The notes under the pieces: model-generated | The model's database searches: none | The model's input: the letters and a program-made list of their open reading frames with translations, nothing else | Told to the model about the DNA's origin: nothing | Assembly: GCA_023376005.1 (NCBI GenBank) | Contig: CM042151.1 | Coordinates: 80,706,199 to 80,770,198 of the forward strand | Source: Doryteuthis pealeii | Taxonomy: Eukaryota; Mollusca; Cephalopoda; Myopsida; Loliginidae | Direction: 5' to 3' | Length of the DNA stretch: 64,000 nucleotides | Position numbers and translations under genes: made by a program | Part shown: positions 52,466 to 63,360 of the stretch, one piece after another | Layout of the letters: every line of letters starts with the position of its first letter | Position numbering within the stretch: position 1 is the first letter of the stretch

Positions 52466-53050
52466 TAATTGGTAGGGAGCTATGCTAGCAGGCTAGTGAG
52501 TTTGATTCTCACTGAGTACCTAATACTTATGGTTTGGGGCTAAGTCTTGTAAATGACAACTTCTGGCATTTGGAACATTCACCATCATAAGGTCATCCTG
52601 ACAGCATGAGTATCCATGACTCTCACTTACCAACCATCCCTAGGTTTAAATTCAGAGTTTTCCATCTCCTAGTCATGGTTAAAGAGCCCAATCTGCCCTA
52701 CTATTTACCCAAAGTTGGAGGGAGAGTAGTTGGATGTATACCTTTCTAAAGTGTATTAGCACTACATGGAACACTCATTATCATCAAGTCATGTTGGCAG
52801 CACAAATATCTATGACTCTCACTCTCCAACCATCCCTAACAGTCTTTGTCCCTGGAAGGTCCACCAAGCAGCATCCAGCATCAGCACAGAGCTGATTGGT
52901 GTAGCTTTTGGCTGGTAAGACTAAACTGTTGTGCCCATGTCAACCTACACTGGTGTGTCCACAGAAGAATGTCACTTATGTTAATTCTTGCTTCTCCATC
53001 AGTGTCCAGCATGTCATGTTCATCTTATGGTTGGTGTGATAGGAGGCAAG
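52466..53050. repeat. SINE C scrap, SINE B (minus) between 70-bp direct repeats, and family E
   Basis: 52470-52555 is a diverged family C copy. SINE B at 52645-52768 lies between direct repeats at 52572-52643 and 52769-52838 (GGAACAYTCA, then ATGACTCTCACT and CCAACCATCCCTA). That is far longer than a target duplication. Family E follows to about 53050. Confidence 0.65.
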
Positions 53051-53253
53051 TGGCCATACAGCTGCTTTCTTGTGGGGTGCTGCTTCCAAGATTTATTCAA
53101 GACAGCAGCACATAGCATCTTATATAACTCCAATCTAGCTTTTTCTCGAAGCATTTTCAAATTCAAAACTTTCTTGTTTTATGAGAGGGCTTCTCAATAT
53201 TTTTATTTGATGCACCCCTTGTAACCAAATTTAATTTCTATTAAGAAAAAAGG

Positions 53254-53876
53254 GATCAAGTAACCAATGGGCATCCAGTTGTGAGCTGTTTTCATTGGAA
53301 CGGAATTTTGTTCTTCACCGGTTGTTAGTAAATAAAATCAACAACACAATTTTTTGACATTAGAATTTCATACAAGCCAAAAACATCCTAAAATAGTTTT
53401 TTATTTAATTTAAAAAATTTAGTTATTTCATGTTGTTGTTGTTAGCGTATGTGAAAAAATTAATTTTACACTAAAGATAAACTAATATGGTTTTTTTGTT
53501 TTTTTTTAATTATAAAACTTTAATCAAAAGACCATTTTTATATTAAGATAGTTTTTTTTTATGAGAATAGTTTTTATTTAAAATTTTTTTTTTTTTTTTA
53601 TTTAAATAAAAGTATGTTGTTCAGAAATGGCATCACACAGTTTATAAAATTTATTTTCCATGTGCCTCTATGTGGATTTCTATCTGAAAGAATATTGTTA
53701 ATGTTAATATCAATATTAGATTATTATTTTTTTTAGTATAAAAACGTGTCTTTGGTTTGTATGAAATTATGTCAAAAAATTGTGTTGTTGATTTTGTTTA
53801 CTAACAATCAGTGAAAAGCAAAATTCCATTCCAATGAAAACAGCTTGCAACTGGGGTGCCTATTGGTTACTTGATC
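53254..53876. mobile_element. Fold-back element with ~120-bp arms
   Basis: GATCAAGTAACCAATGGGCA and AACAACACAATTTTTTGACA on the left oppose TGTCAAAAAATTGTGTTGTT and TGCCTATTGGTTACTTGATC on the right. The element at 43604-43786 is a short relative. Confidence 0.8.
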
Positions 53877-54149
53877 TAAAAAAAGAAACAAAACAATCAA
53901 CATTGTTGATACTTGAAGGTTTCCATACAGGCTAAATTCAGAAAATATTTTAATGATAATATCCTATGTATATACTTGGGTGTAAGCATGGTCTACCTAC
54001 CAATCGAGAACCTTTTACTAATTTGCCATACAAAAAATCTTTTGGGATGCGGTCATTTTCCATTCTCCTGACATGAAAGATGTCTGCAAGAGAAACATAA
54101 GGATATGCCACATTGACACAAACACGTGGGATAGATGCAAAAAATTAAA
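53877..54149. other. No supported feature
   Basis: Nothing recognised. Confidence 0.4.
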
Positions 54150-54530
54150 ACCGAATGATATTGAATGCAGAATTCAGAATTCATAGTGTATGCTAATTAT
54201 TTAGACTTTTATCTTTATAGTTCGGTTAATTGATTTCCTCTATTTAAACTTTATTTCATCAACAGGTGAATAATTAAAATTTGCATTGATTTTTCATAGA
54301 ATTTTCAAACATTTTGTTTTTGGCTACGTTAAATTTTAATTGATTTAATGATGCGAAAATATAAACATTGTTTAATTTTCATTATTTCCGTTAGCTAAAT
54401 TTTTTCAAAAAATCATCAGGACTTCTTTTGAATGGGCAAAAACTTTGAAGATAACATTAACTTATATTAAAGTTTCATTGTGTTAAATATAGGGGGGGGG
54501 TAAATTTGACACGGCAGATTGGACATTACT
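54150..54530. repeat. Dispersed repeat shared with 37060-37610
   Basis: Same block order as the other copy; shorter by internal gaps. Confidence 0.55.
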
Positions 54531-55200
54531 AATTTTCAACAACGAAATTACTTAATCGAATTTTAAACCAGTTTAAATCAATGCGATCCTTATTACAGAT
54601 CGCCATGGTTTGGAGTATTCTGGACAAACACCTGAAATACATTTTCGCCAATGAAATTACTTAATCAAATATTAAATAAGTTTGAATTAAACAGAAACGT
54701 AACAGACATAGAGACTTTTATTATTGTTTAGAGTAGGTACGTCATTTATTTTATTAGATATCACTTTAATCGTAAATTTTATTTTTAAAAGATATAACTT
54801 ATACTTTAATTTTATTACAATGAATTAAATCTTTTAAAAATTATCTGAAATTTTTTCCAAGTCTGAAACCAAAGTTTAAGTTATGATATTTTTTTTATTA
54901 TAACTTTTTCCCCCCTGTCACCACGTATTTGAAAAATGAAGAAAGAAAAGAAAGAACATTAATTAGATTAGTAAATACTAACCTTTTCATATCTTTTTTT
55001 GTCCTATTTACTTTCCTTGCAAAACAGTTCAAACTTAGGATAAAAGGAAAAGTCTAAAATGGACTAAAGATTTTACAAACATATTCCTTTGAATATAAAA
55101 CACAACAAACTCTTTTGCTTTGCTACCGAAAGGAAAAAATCCAACTAGATGAGACAAGGGAGATAATCGATCCAAACAATTCCAACGAAAGAAAAGATTC
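54531..55200. other. No supported gene
   Basis: AT-rich, nothing recognised. Confidence 0.4.
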
Positions 55201-55202
55201 TG

Positions 55203-55457
55203 TTAGTTATTTACTAAGCTTAACTTAGATGTGGCACAAGGCCAGAAGTATGGGGCACCCAGTGAGAATCAAACTCACTCACAATGGTCTGCTAAGCTAG
55301 CTTACTAACCATTATGCTACATGAAGTGCCTGTAATTATTTACAAAGCTTCGCTTAGATGAGGCACAAGACCAAATGTAAGGGCACCCAGTGAGGCTTAA
55401 ACTCATTCATGGTTTGCCAATCTACCTTGTTAACCCTTACACAACCTGAGGCGCCCA
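55203..55457 (-). mobile_element. Two tandem SINE family C copies
   Basis: Copies at 55203-55329 and 55330-55457 each run from the inverted tail (TTTACTAAGCTTAACTTAG, TTTACAAAGCTTCGCTTAG) to the inverted head. A third, separate head lies at about 55670-55740. Confidence 0.8.
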
Positions 55458-55799
55458 AAAGATTCTGTATATAATTTTGACTATAGTTTTGATAATTTAT
55501 TTGTAACAGCATATCAACTCCTTATGGGTTATTTAAAGCCAAAATTTGATTAATTTCTAAATATTTGATCACAATCTTAACTATAGTTTCAATGTTCCAT
55601 CGCATTGGTTTTTTTTAAATTGCACTTCTTTAATTTATCTATGTTTGTACACAGTTATAGTTTTGGTTAGTTAAAGCACGCAGTGAGACTCGAACTCACT
55701 AGCAATGGTCTGTCAGTGTGCCTTGCTAACCATTACCAGGTAGTCTGCACACAGCTATAATGCAAACAGCCTCATCAATGAGTGCCTAGATATGAATAC
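55458..55799. repeat. Family D 3' scrap and SINE C head
   Basis: AACAGCATATCAACTCC and GGGTTATTTAAAGCC at about 55505 match the family D end. The SINE C head at 55670-55740 reads GAGACTCGAACTCACTAGC. Confidence 0.55.
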
Positions 55800-56040
55800 T
55801 ATCCTAAGGCACTCATGTTGGACGAGGCTGTTTACATTTCACATAGAGCACTGATACCTTTGGGAAATGTATGCATCCATATACTCTCCCTCCAGCTATG
55901 GGTAAATAGTAGGGCAGACCTGGCTCTTTAAGCTTAGTTAGGAAACCAGTTTAGGAGAAGGAAAACTCTGAATTAAAACCTGTTAAACTCCGCTTAAGAA
56001 ATTGACCTTGTGTCACATCCGGCTCGTCGGGGGGGGGGGG
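55800..56040 (+). mobile_element. SINE family B, 5'-truncated
   Basis: The body is complete to the 3' end (TTGACCTTGTGTCACATCC), followed by a poly-G run and GTAAAT. Confidence 0.75.
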
Positions 56041-56082
56041 TAAATGTGTGTGTGTGTCCGTACGTGCACGCATACACACAAT

Positions 56083-56255
56083 AATAAGTAAAGTGGTCGG
56101 AACGGCCTAAAGTCGGTATCAACCAGACAGCGAGGGAGTCTATCCCCTTTTCACTAGCGCTAAACCAAAGAGATTGTTTTTGGCGTCTGAAACGAGCACC
56201 ACACCTATCATCAGCTCCTCGCTTTACTACACAGATCCCTGTGCTACTCATATAT
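56083..56255 (-). mobile_element. SINE family A, head missing
   Basis: Contains GTAAAGTGGTCGGAACGGCC and GAGGGAGTCTATCCCC, and ends in CTGTGCTACTCATAT without the tRNA-like head. Confidence 0.8.
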
Positions 56256-57960
56256 GACATTGACATATATATATATTAATGGATTTATTCATTCATATAA
56301 AAGTGTATGTGTTATCATCATTATTATTTTAAACTAAAAGAAAGGAATTCAGTGTAGATAGTTGTGAAAAAAAACAAAACATATTGACCCAAATATCGAT
56401 TGTCTCCCTTGCCCATTAAACAGTTGACCAACGAAAATAGTTTTTACTGTGATTCATAATCGAACAATTTTGTAGATTAATGTTTATTTCTTTTAATATT
56501 TTATTACTTTCTTATTTACCTCTAGTTTTTGAGGTTATTTATGGAACTTAAATCTAACTAAACAAGATAATCTGAGTAAGTGAAGTTTTTTCCCATTTCT
56601 TTTTACACTACGATACATACATTACAATTACATACAACTCATTTTTTAATTTTATTTTGTGCAAGTTTGTTTTTGTTTTTTTGTTTTTTTTCGTGATATT
56701 TATTAGTGAAAGAGTCTAGAGAATTATTGATTTTTAAGAATTCCTGTTTTTGACAGTTTTAGAGAATTAGTGTCAGGGAATTAATTTCTATGTTACTAAA
56801 AACTGACAACAACTAATTTTTGTATGTTTGTTTGGTTTTGTTTCAATTGTTTGTATATCTGACAATAAATGACATCGAAGCAAACACGTACTTTCCAACT
56901 GTCTTTATTTATCTGTAAATTTTAGAAAATGTTTAGTTAGATCATTTTATAAATTTAAAAGTATGACAGTTATTTTAAAATAAGGTACTTGTATAAATAA
57001 ATACTTCAATAAAGAAATTTTCCGTTTTCTCTGCGGTAATATTTTTTTAAAATACAAAGAGAGAAGTGTAATCATTATCCAGATAAAATAAGTTTCAGTC
57101 ATTTTTTGAACAACAGTTAAATTTAACTTCCCAAAATTATATATTTGCAATCAGCCGTAAGTTGACATCTTAGTGATTTTTAGGAAGGAAATATTAAAGA
57201 AAAATAGTAGATTTATCGAGTTTAAGATGTAATATTTCAATGTTCTCAATAAAAAAAAATAAGTAAATGACATTTATTCTTATCTGGATGATAAGTATTG
57301 CATTTATATGCATTTTTTTTAAATGTTTTAATTTACATCAGAATTTTTTTTTAATTTTTTATCGAACTTTTTAACTCAAATTATCATACTCGGTGTGCCA
57401 AAGCTAGTGTTCATTATTTTAGAGTATGGAAGCCTAAAAAAAAATAGATTGCATTTTTTTTTTTTCTGTTGGATATCCAAACATTAAAACTAAACAATTT
57501 GTAGCGTTAGTTTTTAACAATAAAAAATTCAAAACATTTGTTTTTGAATTTTTCTCCTGAACAGTCAAGTCCTGAGTATAAGTATGACCAAAAATTGCGA
57601 AGGGAGATAATAACATTTAATCATTTTTTTTTAAATTTTCAAACCATTACAAAAAATCAGGAAATTGTCCGATTTTAATGAAATTTTTTTAAAACAATAT
57701 TTTTTTTTTGTATGTTGCAAAAAACGTTTTTTTCATTTTCTCTGATTCAATTGGTCAATTTTTATTCACTTAATTTACTAGATTTAATAATGAATTTTAA
57801 ACGTCTGGAAGGTGCAATGTTGCACTCAATATTTTCATCATAAACCTTTATTTAATCTATGTAAAAATGTAAGTTTAAAAATTGCTATTTTGTGCATTAT
57901 ATTTTCCGAGATTTTTATATATTTAAAAATAATTACTAACAATTTTTTTTTTTTTGTTTA
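56256..57960. other. AT-rich sequence without a gene
   Basis: Short Lys/Phe/Ile-rich frames only. A scrap of the 22035-22797 family lies at about 57640-57690. Confidence 0.4.
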
Positions 57961-58060
57961 CGTATCATCAAACGTATTGAAAAATGTTCTCTGACCTGAT
58001 GATGGACTGATGAAATACACTGTGTAATTTTTACCGTATGGGCTACCATAGATTTTTACT
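57961..58060 (+). repeat. Possible Penelope-type end scrap
   Basis: ACGTATCATCAAACGTATTG then CTGATGATGGACTGATGAAA parallels 6185-6275, but the hammerhead stems do not pair convincingly. Confidence 0.3.
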
Positions 58061-58679
58061 TATTTACATGTAAAAAAAATCTACTCTATTTGTGTTTGAT
58101 TTTTATGCATTTATCTCCCTTACACGGTCTATAAAAATCTCTACCTGAATAGGATACTAAACTGCATCCAGCAGTGAGGCTCTAATCATGAAGCTCTGGA
58201 GTATTTGGATTACCTCTTTGCTGTCATTACTCACAGATTATTTTTGACCCAGAGTGGTAGTACATGTTAATATCCTGACATGTTTGTATATAAAATGATA
58301 TACTGAGTGTTTCAGAAATATATATTATTTTGTAATCAAATAACTTGACCAATACTTATTTAAATGATCTCAAGTTTTAACAGCATGTGTAAAAACAACT
58401 ATACATTCTATATTCAATGTTTAACTTTTTTTTCTTTTCAGATATGGAAAAGAAAAGTCATTCAAATATCAAACCTAGAATTTTGAGGTGTTTCTATGTG
58501 AGCTTTTAAAATTTGAGATCATTTGAATGAGAATTGGTCAAGTTATTAAATTACAAAATGGTTGAAGCCACTCGACGCAGGAGCCAAAACTTAGGTAAGT
58601 ATGGAACTGTGGTAGCACTGTTTAAATTTTCAACTTTAAATTCAATTTTTTTTTCATTTCAAAATATGACCCATTCCAG
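58061..58679. other. No supported gene
   Basis: A family D scrap (CCCAGAGTGGTAGTACATG) lies at about 58250. Nothing else. Confidence 0.4.
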
Positions 58680-59105
58680 GTTCTTACTGAGGCTAGACGG
58701 GCAGTCGGAGATCCTCCCTCCAATCAATCAGCTGGTCATGTCAAGCCCTAGCACCTATATGATTGCCCTGACTCTATTGCTCTTATGGCAAGCCCCAACC
58801 CTTTTTATCCTCTGGGTAATAGAAGGCAGTGGCTGAGGGTCTTCATGTCCTGGGAATGACGTTAAAATTTATCTGATGATGAGATTCCAATTCTGGAGGT
58901 CTGAGGAATGTGAAGTACCCCTTCATCATCATTGCTCCCAGGTCCACTCTGACCTGTTAGGGTTCCATCTATGGATTAAATAGAACAAAATGAGTTCTAA
59001 ATAATGTGTTTGAAAAAAATTGTGTATCCATGAAGAATGAATAAAACAAACGTCTTCAGCATAAAATGACACAACAAGGGTTGACATGCCGTAAAACTAT
59101 GTGAG
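58680..59105 (+). mobile_element. Repeat family D, 5'-truncated
   Basis: It runs from GGCTAGACGGGCAGTCGGAG to GACATGCCGTAAAAC. The short open frame within it is not a gene. Confidence 0.75.
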
Positions 59106-59214
59106 CTTTTAAAATTTGAGTTATTAAATTACAAAATTATATCAATTTATCTGAAATACCCTGTACATCTCAAATTAGATCAAATTTTTTTAAACACCTT
59201 GTATACTACTTTTT

Positions 59215-59275
59215 TTTTTCACTATTACCTCATATCTAGTAATTCATGCCACCTAAAAAGAGACAGTAAATATGG
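59215..59275 (+). pseudogene. Ribosomal protein S25 5' fragment
   Basis: ATGCCACCTAAAAAG at 59248 encodes MPPKK and is followed by ACAGTAAA. The preceding CCTCATATCTAGTAATTC matches the sequence before the larger RPS25 relic (CCTCGTGTCTAGTCAATC at 60510). Only the leader and about six codons are present. Confidence 0.5.
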
Positions 59276-59364
59276 GTTTATAAAGTGGTCATGCCATGGT
59301 AAAACTTCTGATGAGGAACTCCTATCAGAAAAATCAGAAACCGGAAATATAGCTGTTTACTATT

Positions 59365-59645
59365 GAGGTCAGTCAGTCAATATACTATTGGTTTGGACAA
59401 CAGCAACTGACTAAGCACATACTGAACTAGTGCCCCAAAACAGCTGGTACTTATAGAACTCAAGAATAGTCCATTCATGTATTTGGGTGATTCTATTCCT
59501 TGAGTCCTGATTAGCTGCTTGGTTTCTATGATGTTATGAGGCATTCTGCAGTAGGATTGCAACAAGGTTAGATCCATATTGAGTTATGTCTACTTGTTGC
59601 CTTGTCTTACCAATTCGATGGTAATTGGAACTTAGTATGATTATT
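59365..59645 (+). repeat. Repeat K, second copy
   Basis: Same order of blocks as 40765-41045, including TCCTGATTAGCTGCTTGG and CCAATTCGATGGTAATTGG. Confidence 0.4.
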
Positions 59646-59756
59646 CTACATTTACAAATTATTAGTATTGAAACCATATAACTATGCTAACAGCTTATTA
59701 TTATTATTATTATTAGATAGGAATAGTTACTTGAAACCATATAACTAACATCATCA

Positions 59757-60372
59757 TATGCTGACAGCTCAGATTATGTTGCCCTGTTGGCTGGGGTATT
59801 AGAATGCACTGACTGCACCTCTGCAGAGGGGTAGGACTCTCCCAAATGGTGCCACCTGTTGGCGATGGGTGGTGACTCATGATGCTTAATAATAGAACCC
59901 AGTTGGTTGAGCAGTCCATAACTTGCAATACTCCACTTTGGCCCTTTCTTGAGCTAGACAGGCAGTCGGAGAGGCCCCCTCCAATCAATCGTCTGGTCAT
60001 GTCAAGCCTTAGCACCTATATGATTGCCCCGACCCTACTGCCATTATGGCAAGCCCCAACCCTTTTTATCATATGTGTGCTAGAAGGTGATGGCTGAGGG
60101 TCTACATGTCCTGGGAATTATGTTAAACTCTATCTGGTGGTGAGGTTCCAATTTTGGAGGTTTGGGGAATGTGGAGCACCCCTTCATCACCATTGCTCCC
60201 TGGTCCACTCTCACCCAGAGTGGTAGTACCTGTTAGGGTTCCAACTATGGGTTAAATAGAAAAACATGAGTTTATAAACAAAATTGATTATCTATTAAGG
60301 ATGAATTTATTTCATAATTTTATTGGCATTAAATAACCCACTGAGGTTGCTATGCCATAAAACAAACCAAAC
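59757..60372 (+). mobile_element. Repeat family D, near full length
   Basis: Starts near CTGACAGCTCAGATTATG and CACCTCTGCAGAGGGGTAG and ends TTGCTATGCCATAAAACAAA. The best plus-strand copy in the window. Confidence 0.8.
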
Positions 60373-60514
60373 CAAAATCAGATTTGTTTCTCTTTTGCCA
60401 TCTGTCCTCCTCATGACATACAATATCTACTTATGTCTTTTTACTTTATCTGATATTATGAAATTCTTTATTCATCACAAATCTTTGTACCCTAAGTAAG
60501 TAAATTACCTCGTG

Positions 60515-61438
60515 TCTAGTCAATCAAGGCCATCTAAAACAACAGACAGTAAAGGAGGCAAACAGCCTGAGAAGAAAAAAGAAAGATGAAGGATCTGGTG
60601 ATAAAGCTAAAAAGAAGAAGTGTTCAAAAGAAAATGTTAGGGACCAGTTCAGGCCCCGACACTAACTTTTTTCATGACCGTCCCGAACAAAAATTATCAA
60701 CCGTCCCAAATAGGGTTTGGACCATCCCGAAATCAAAACATCTTAGCATCATCCACACTTGTCAGTCTTCAGTAGCATAATAACATGTAATAAAACATTA
60801 AGAAAAGCTGAAGCAGTGATAATTCTGGATATTTGGACAAAAACTCCATTTCCTAGTGTGTTTTGAGCTAAAAAAATACTTTTTTACGTTAAGTTACCTT
60901 GAGTAGGGTTAGTAGTACATAATTCGGTCCTTTTAAACTATCTCCCTCCACCATAATTCATTACATGGCTTTGATAATAGACCTGTAGTGCCGTAGCCTC
61001 ATTTTGAGGTCAGCATTCGGGCAATCACTGGACGGCCAATATTGGAATGTAGTACTAACTTTTCAGAAAATTTTTTTACTGACCCGGCAAACTGTCCCGG
61101 ATGACATATTGATCATCCTGGATGTAATTTTTATCATCCTCAGGACGACGGGACAGTCTTAAAGTCGAGTCCTGGACCAGTTGAACAACTTGGCGTTCCT
61201 TGACAAAATTACCTATGATAAACTTTTTAAAGAAGTTACAAGTTACAAATTGATCACTTTATCTGTTGTGAATGAAAGGTTGAACATCCGAGGTGCGTTA
61301 GGAAAGATCAAACTTGTGTCCAAACATCATGCACAGATAATTTACAGCAGATCTAAACAAGAGGAAGTTTATCTGTGCTGCCAGCATGACATCATGATAG
61401 TGGCTAATGGGCCCACTCAGATTTGGCTCTGAGCTTGA
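60515..61438 (+). pseudogene. RPS25: Ribosomal protein S25 processed pseudogene, split by a hAT element
   Basis: The N-terminal part reads DSKGGKQPEKKK, then, after a frameshift, KAKKKKCSKENVRDQ. The start ATG has become AGG. After the 525-bp insertion it continues [38 protein letters not shown], then [17 protein letters not shown]. This is the characteristic RPS25 order; a stretch of ~13 residues between RGAL and KLVSKH is missing. In the cell RPS25 is a small-subunit ribosomal protein. The relic is intronless and disrupted, so it is a retrocopy rather than the working gene. The last ~20 codons to the stop at 61432 do not match the family. Confidence 0.85.
60650..61174. mobile_element. Non-autonomous hAT element in the RPS25 pseudogene
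   Basis: Ends CAGGCCCCGAC and GTCGAGTCCTG are inverted with two differences. GACCAGTT flanks both sides (60642-60649 and 61175-61182), and removing the element restores the RPS25 frame VRDQ/LNNL. Internal GTCCCGAA/GTCCCGG words recur near both ends. Confidence 0.85.
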
Positions 61439-61814
61439 CGATGTGATCGACTAAGTCAATCCTACGAGTTCTCCAAATGTCATTTACTGTCTGCTATTGA
61501 ATAATGTGAAAAGGGTGATGATCTGTAATCCGAACCAATGTTGTTAACTGCAAAAGTTTGTTTGACGATGTTTTAATTTAACTTCAGTCTGCCAAGTTGT
61601 AATGTTAGGTGTCGAGGGGCCAGGAAATATATACAATGCTTTTTTTTTTAACTATATTGATGCTGCCTTTTTCATCAAATTCAATGGTGTTTTGGGTAAA
61701 CAGCAAATGAAAATAATCTGGTGTCTGAGATTCTAACAGTATTTTGTCTTTGCATCCCACTTATGCAGGTATGGTACAAGGTCGTTTAATGTGGGACCAC
61801 CATCGGCTTTCAGA
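61439..61814. other. No supported feature
   Basis: Nothing recognised. Confidence 0.4.
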
Positions 61815-62045
61815 CTTTTTGGATTTCTTGGATAAAAATGCTTTTATAAACAAATTTTTAGGAGTAAGGAAGCTCTAGAACTCATTTTACAGACAAAGAT
61901 AGATTACAAAAAGTCGCCATTTTTCGTGTATCCAACCATATTTAGTTAGCTAAAAATCGACATAACTCCGCCAATTTTTGGAATTGAAAGCTCAAATTTT
62001 GGGGAATGTCTAACTTTAACACAGTCCACACATATACAAAATTTC
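61815..62045. mobile_element. Fragment of the 380-857 element family
   Basis: GGAAGCTCTAGAACTCATTT, TTACAGACAAAGATAGATTA and GGGGAATGTCTAACTTTAAC match the interior. Both termini are missing. Confidence 0.65.
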
Positions 62046-62119
62046 AGAAACCTGATATACATTAACCACTCAGTGGTCAGGAATGGACTCATAGTAACAA
62101 CAGCAGTTTGTGTACTTGA

Positions 62120-62377
62120 GTAAAGTAAGTAAAGTCGTCGGGGCGGCCTAATGTCGGTATCAGCCATCAGCGAGGGAGTCTATCCCCTTTTTACTAGCAC
62201 TAGACAAGGAGATTGTTTTTGCATCTGAGGTGGAGTGCCACACTTACCATCAGCTCCTTACTTTACCGCACAGATCCCTGTGCTACTCATAACGCAGAGT
62301 TGGCAAGGACCGGTATCAAACTAGGAACCTTGTGATTTCTAGCCGAATGCTCATCCGACTGAGCTAACCCGGTCCAT
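62120..62377 (-). mobile_element. SINE family A, full length with 11-bp duplication
   Basis: TGTGTACTTGA occurs at 62109-62119 and 62378-62388. The tail (AAAGTAAGTAAAGTCGTCGG inverted) and head (CTGAGCTAACCCGG inverted) are both present, making this one of the youngest-looking copies. Confidence 0.9.
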
Positions 62378-62608
62378 TGTGTACTTGACAATCAGGTGAA
62401 TGAGACTTGGATTCATTTCAAGTATTTCAGTTTTACCTAAGTTACGAAAAATACATTACCACGTTGCACTGATACATTGCAAGAACATTTAAATCGTGTC
62501 AACTACCTTTATTGGTATTAGGAAATTGGTACATATTGCTAAACCTGTTATACCTCAACCAGTCAGTGGCCATGAATGGACTCATAGTAAAAATGATGGA
62601 ATAATACA

Positions 62609-63004
62609 TCTATATAATAATGGAGATTCGCTTCAGGTTTTTGTCTGTAACAAAAATTATGTCACTGCTTACGTCACATTACTCAAATTTGTCATAACAG
62701 AATAAATACACTCAAAATTTGAACATGCAACATTAGACAGTCCTCATTTTTTTTTAAAAACAAGTTTTAATAAATACATGACTGGTATTATATATCTATC
62801 TATAGTTTGTTTTATTTTAATATATATTTAAAGTTTCCATTTTAATTTTTTTATTTTTTACTCCTTTGATAAATTTATTTTATTTTTTACTCCTTTAATA
62901 AATTTGATGATTTTACTTTACTTATGATATTAACTTTTCAACTTCCATCCCATCAGGCAATATTTATTTTACGTTGCCCAGAGGGCGTTTTTTAATTTTG
63001 CTAG
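62609..63004 (+). mobile_element. Helitron-like element, second subfamily, full length
   Basis: Starts TCTATATAATAATGGAGATT after A. Ends with hairpin GCCCAGAGGGC, T-rich sequence and TTTGCTAG before T. Length 396 bp, close to the 378 bp of 41261-41638. Confidence 0.8.
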
Positions 63005-63247
63005 TTGGATTAATGGAGATATCATGAATGTGAATCTGACAATGATGATGATGATGATGACAACCATGAAAATTTAAATGAAATTTCATTTATAAAAAAA
63101 ACTGATATGAACTCAACAGTAAATTTAAGTAAAACCAGCGAATTAAGTAAGGATAATAATTTGAACTGTACACTATGTATAATGTTTATGAATAAATGTT
63201 TTTTTTAAATGATTCCTTTTCCCAAATACTTAAGAATTTTTTTGTTT

Positions 63248-63262
63248 TTTGTTATTTCACAG
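63248..63262 (+). promoter_or_regulatory. Splice acceptor of the ZNF-4 coding exon
   Basis: TTTGTTATTTCACAG precedes GTATGGAAGG. The coding ATG follows 98 bases later; intervening ATGs are short and out of frame. Confidence 0.5.
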
Positions 63263-63360
63263 GTATGGAAGGAAAATTTATACTCAGCATACATTAAAAT
63301 TATTTTTTGAAACTTTGGAAATTTGAATGGATTAAATATGAAGAAATAACAGTAGAAAAC

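Noticed and set aside
58534..58836. 100-codon plus-strand frame
   Set aside because: Most of it lies in repeat family D. Similar frames appear in the other copies (27156-27446, 59879-60097) without conserved ends.
59316..59345. CTGATGAGGAAC...ATCAGAAA as another hammerhead
   Set aside because: The word CTGATGAG is present, but it forms a simple hairpin with the downstream CCTATCAG and no stem I or stem III can be drawn.
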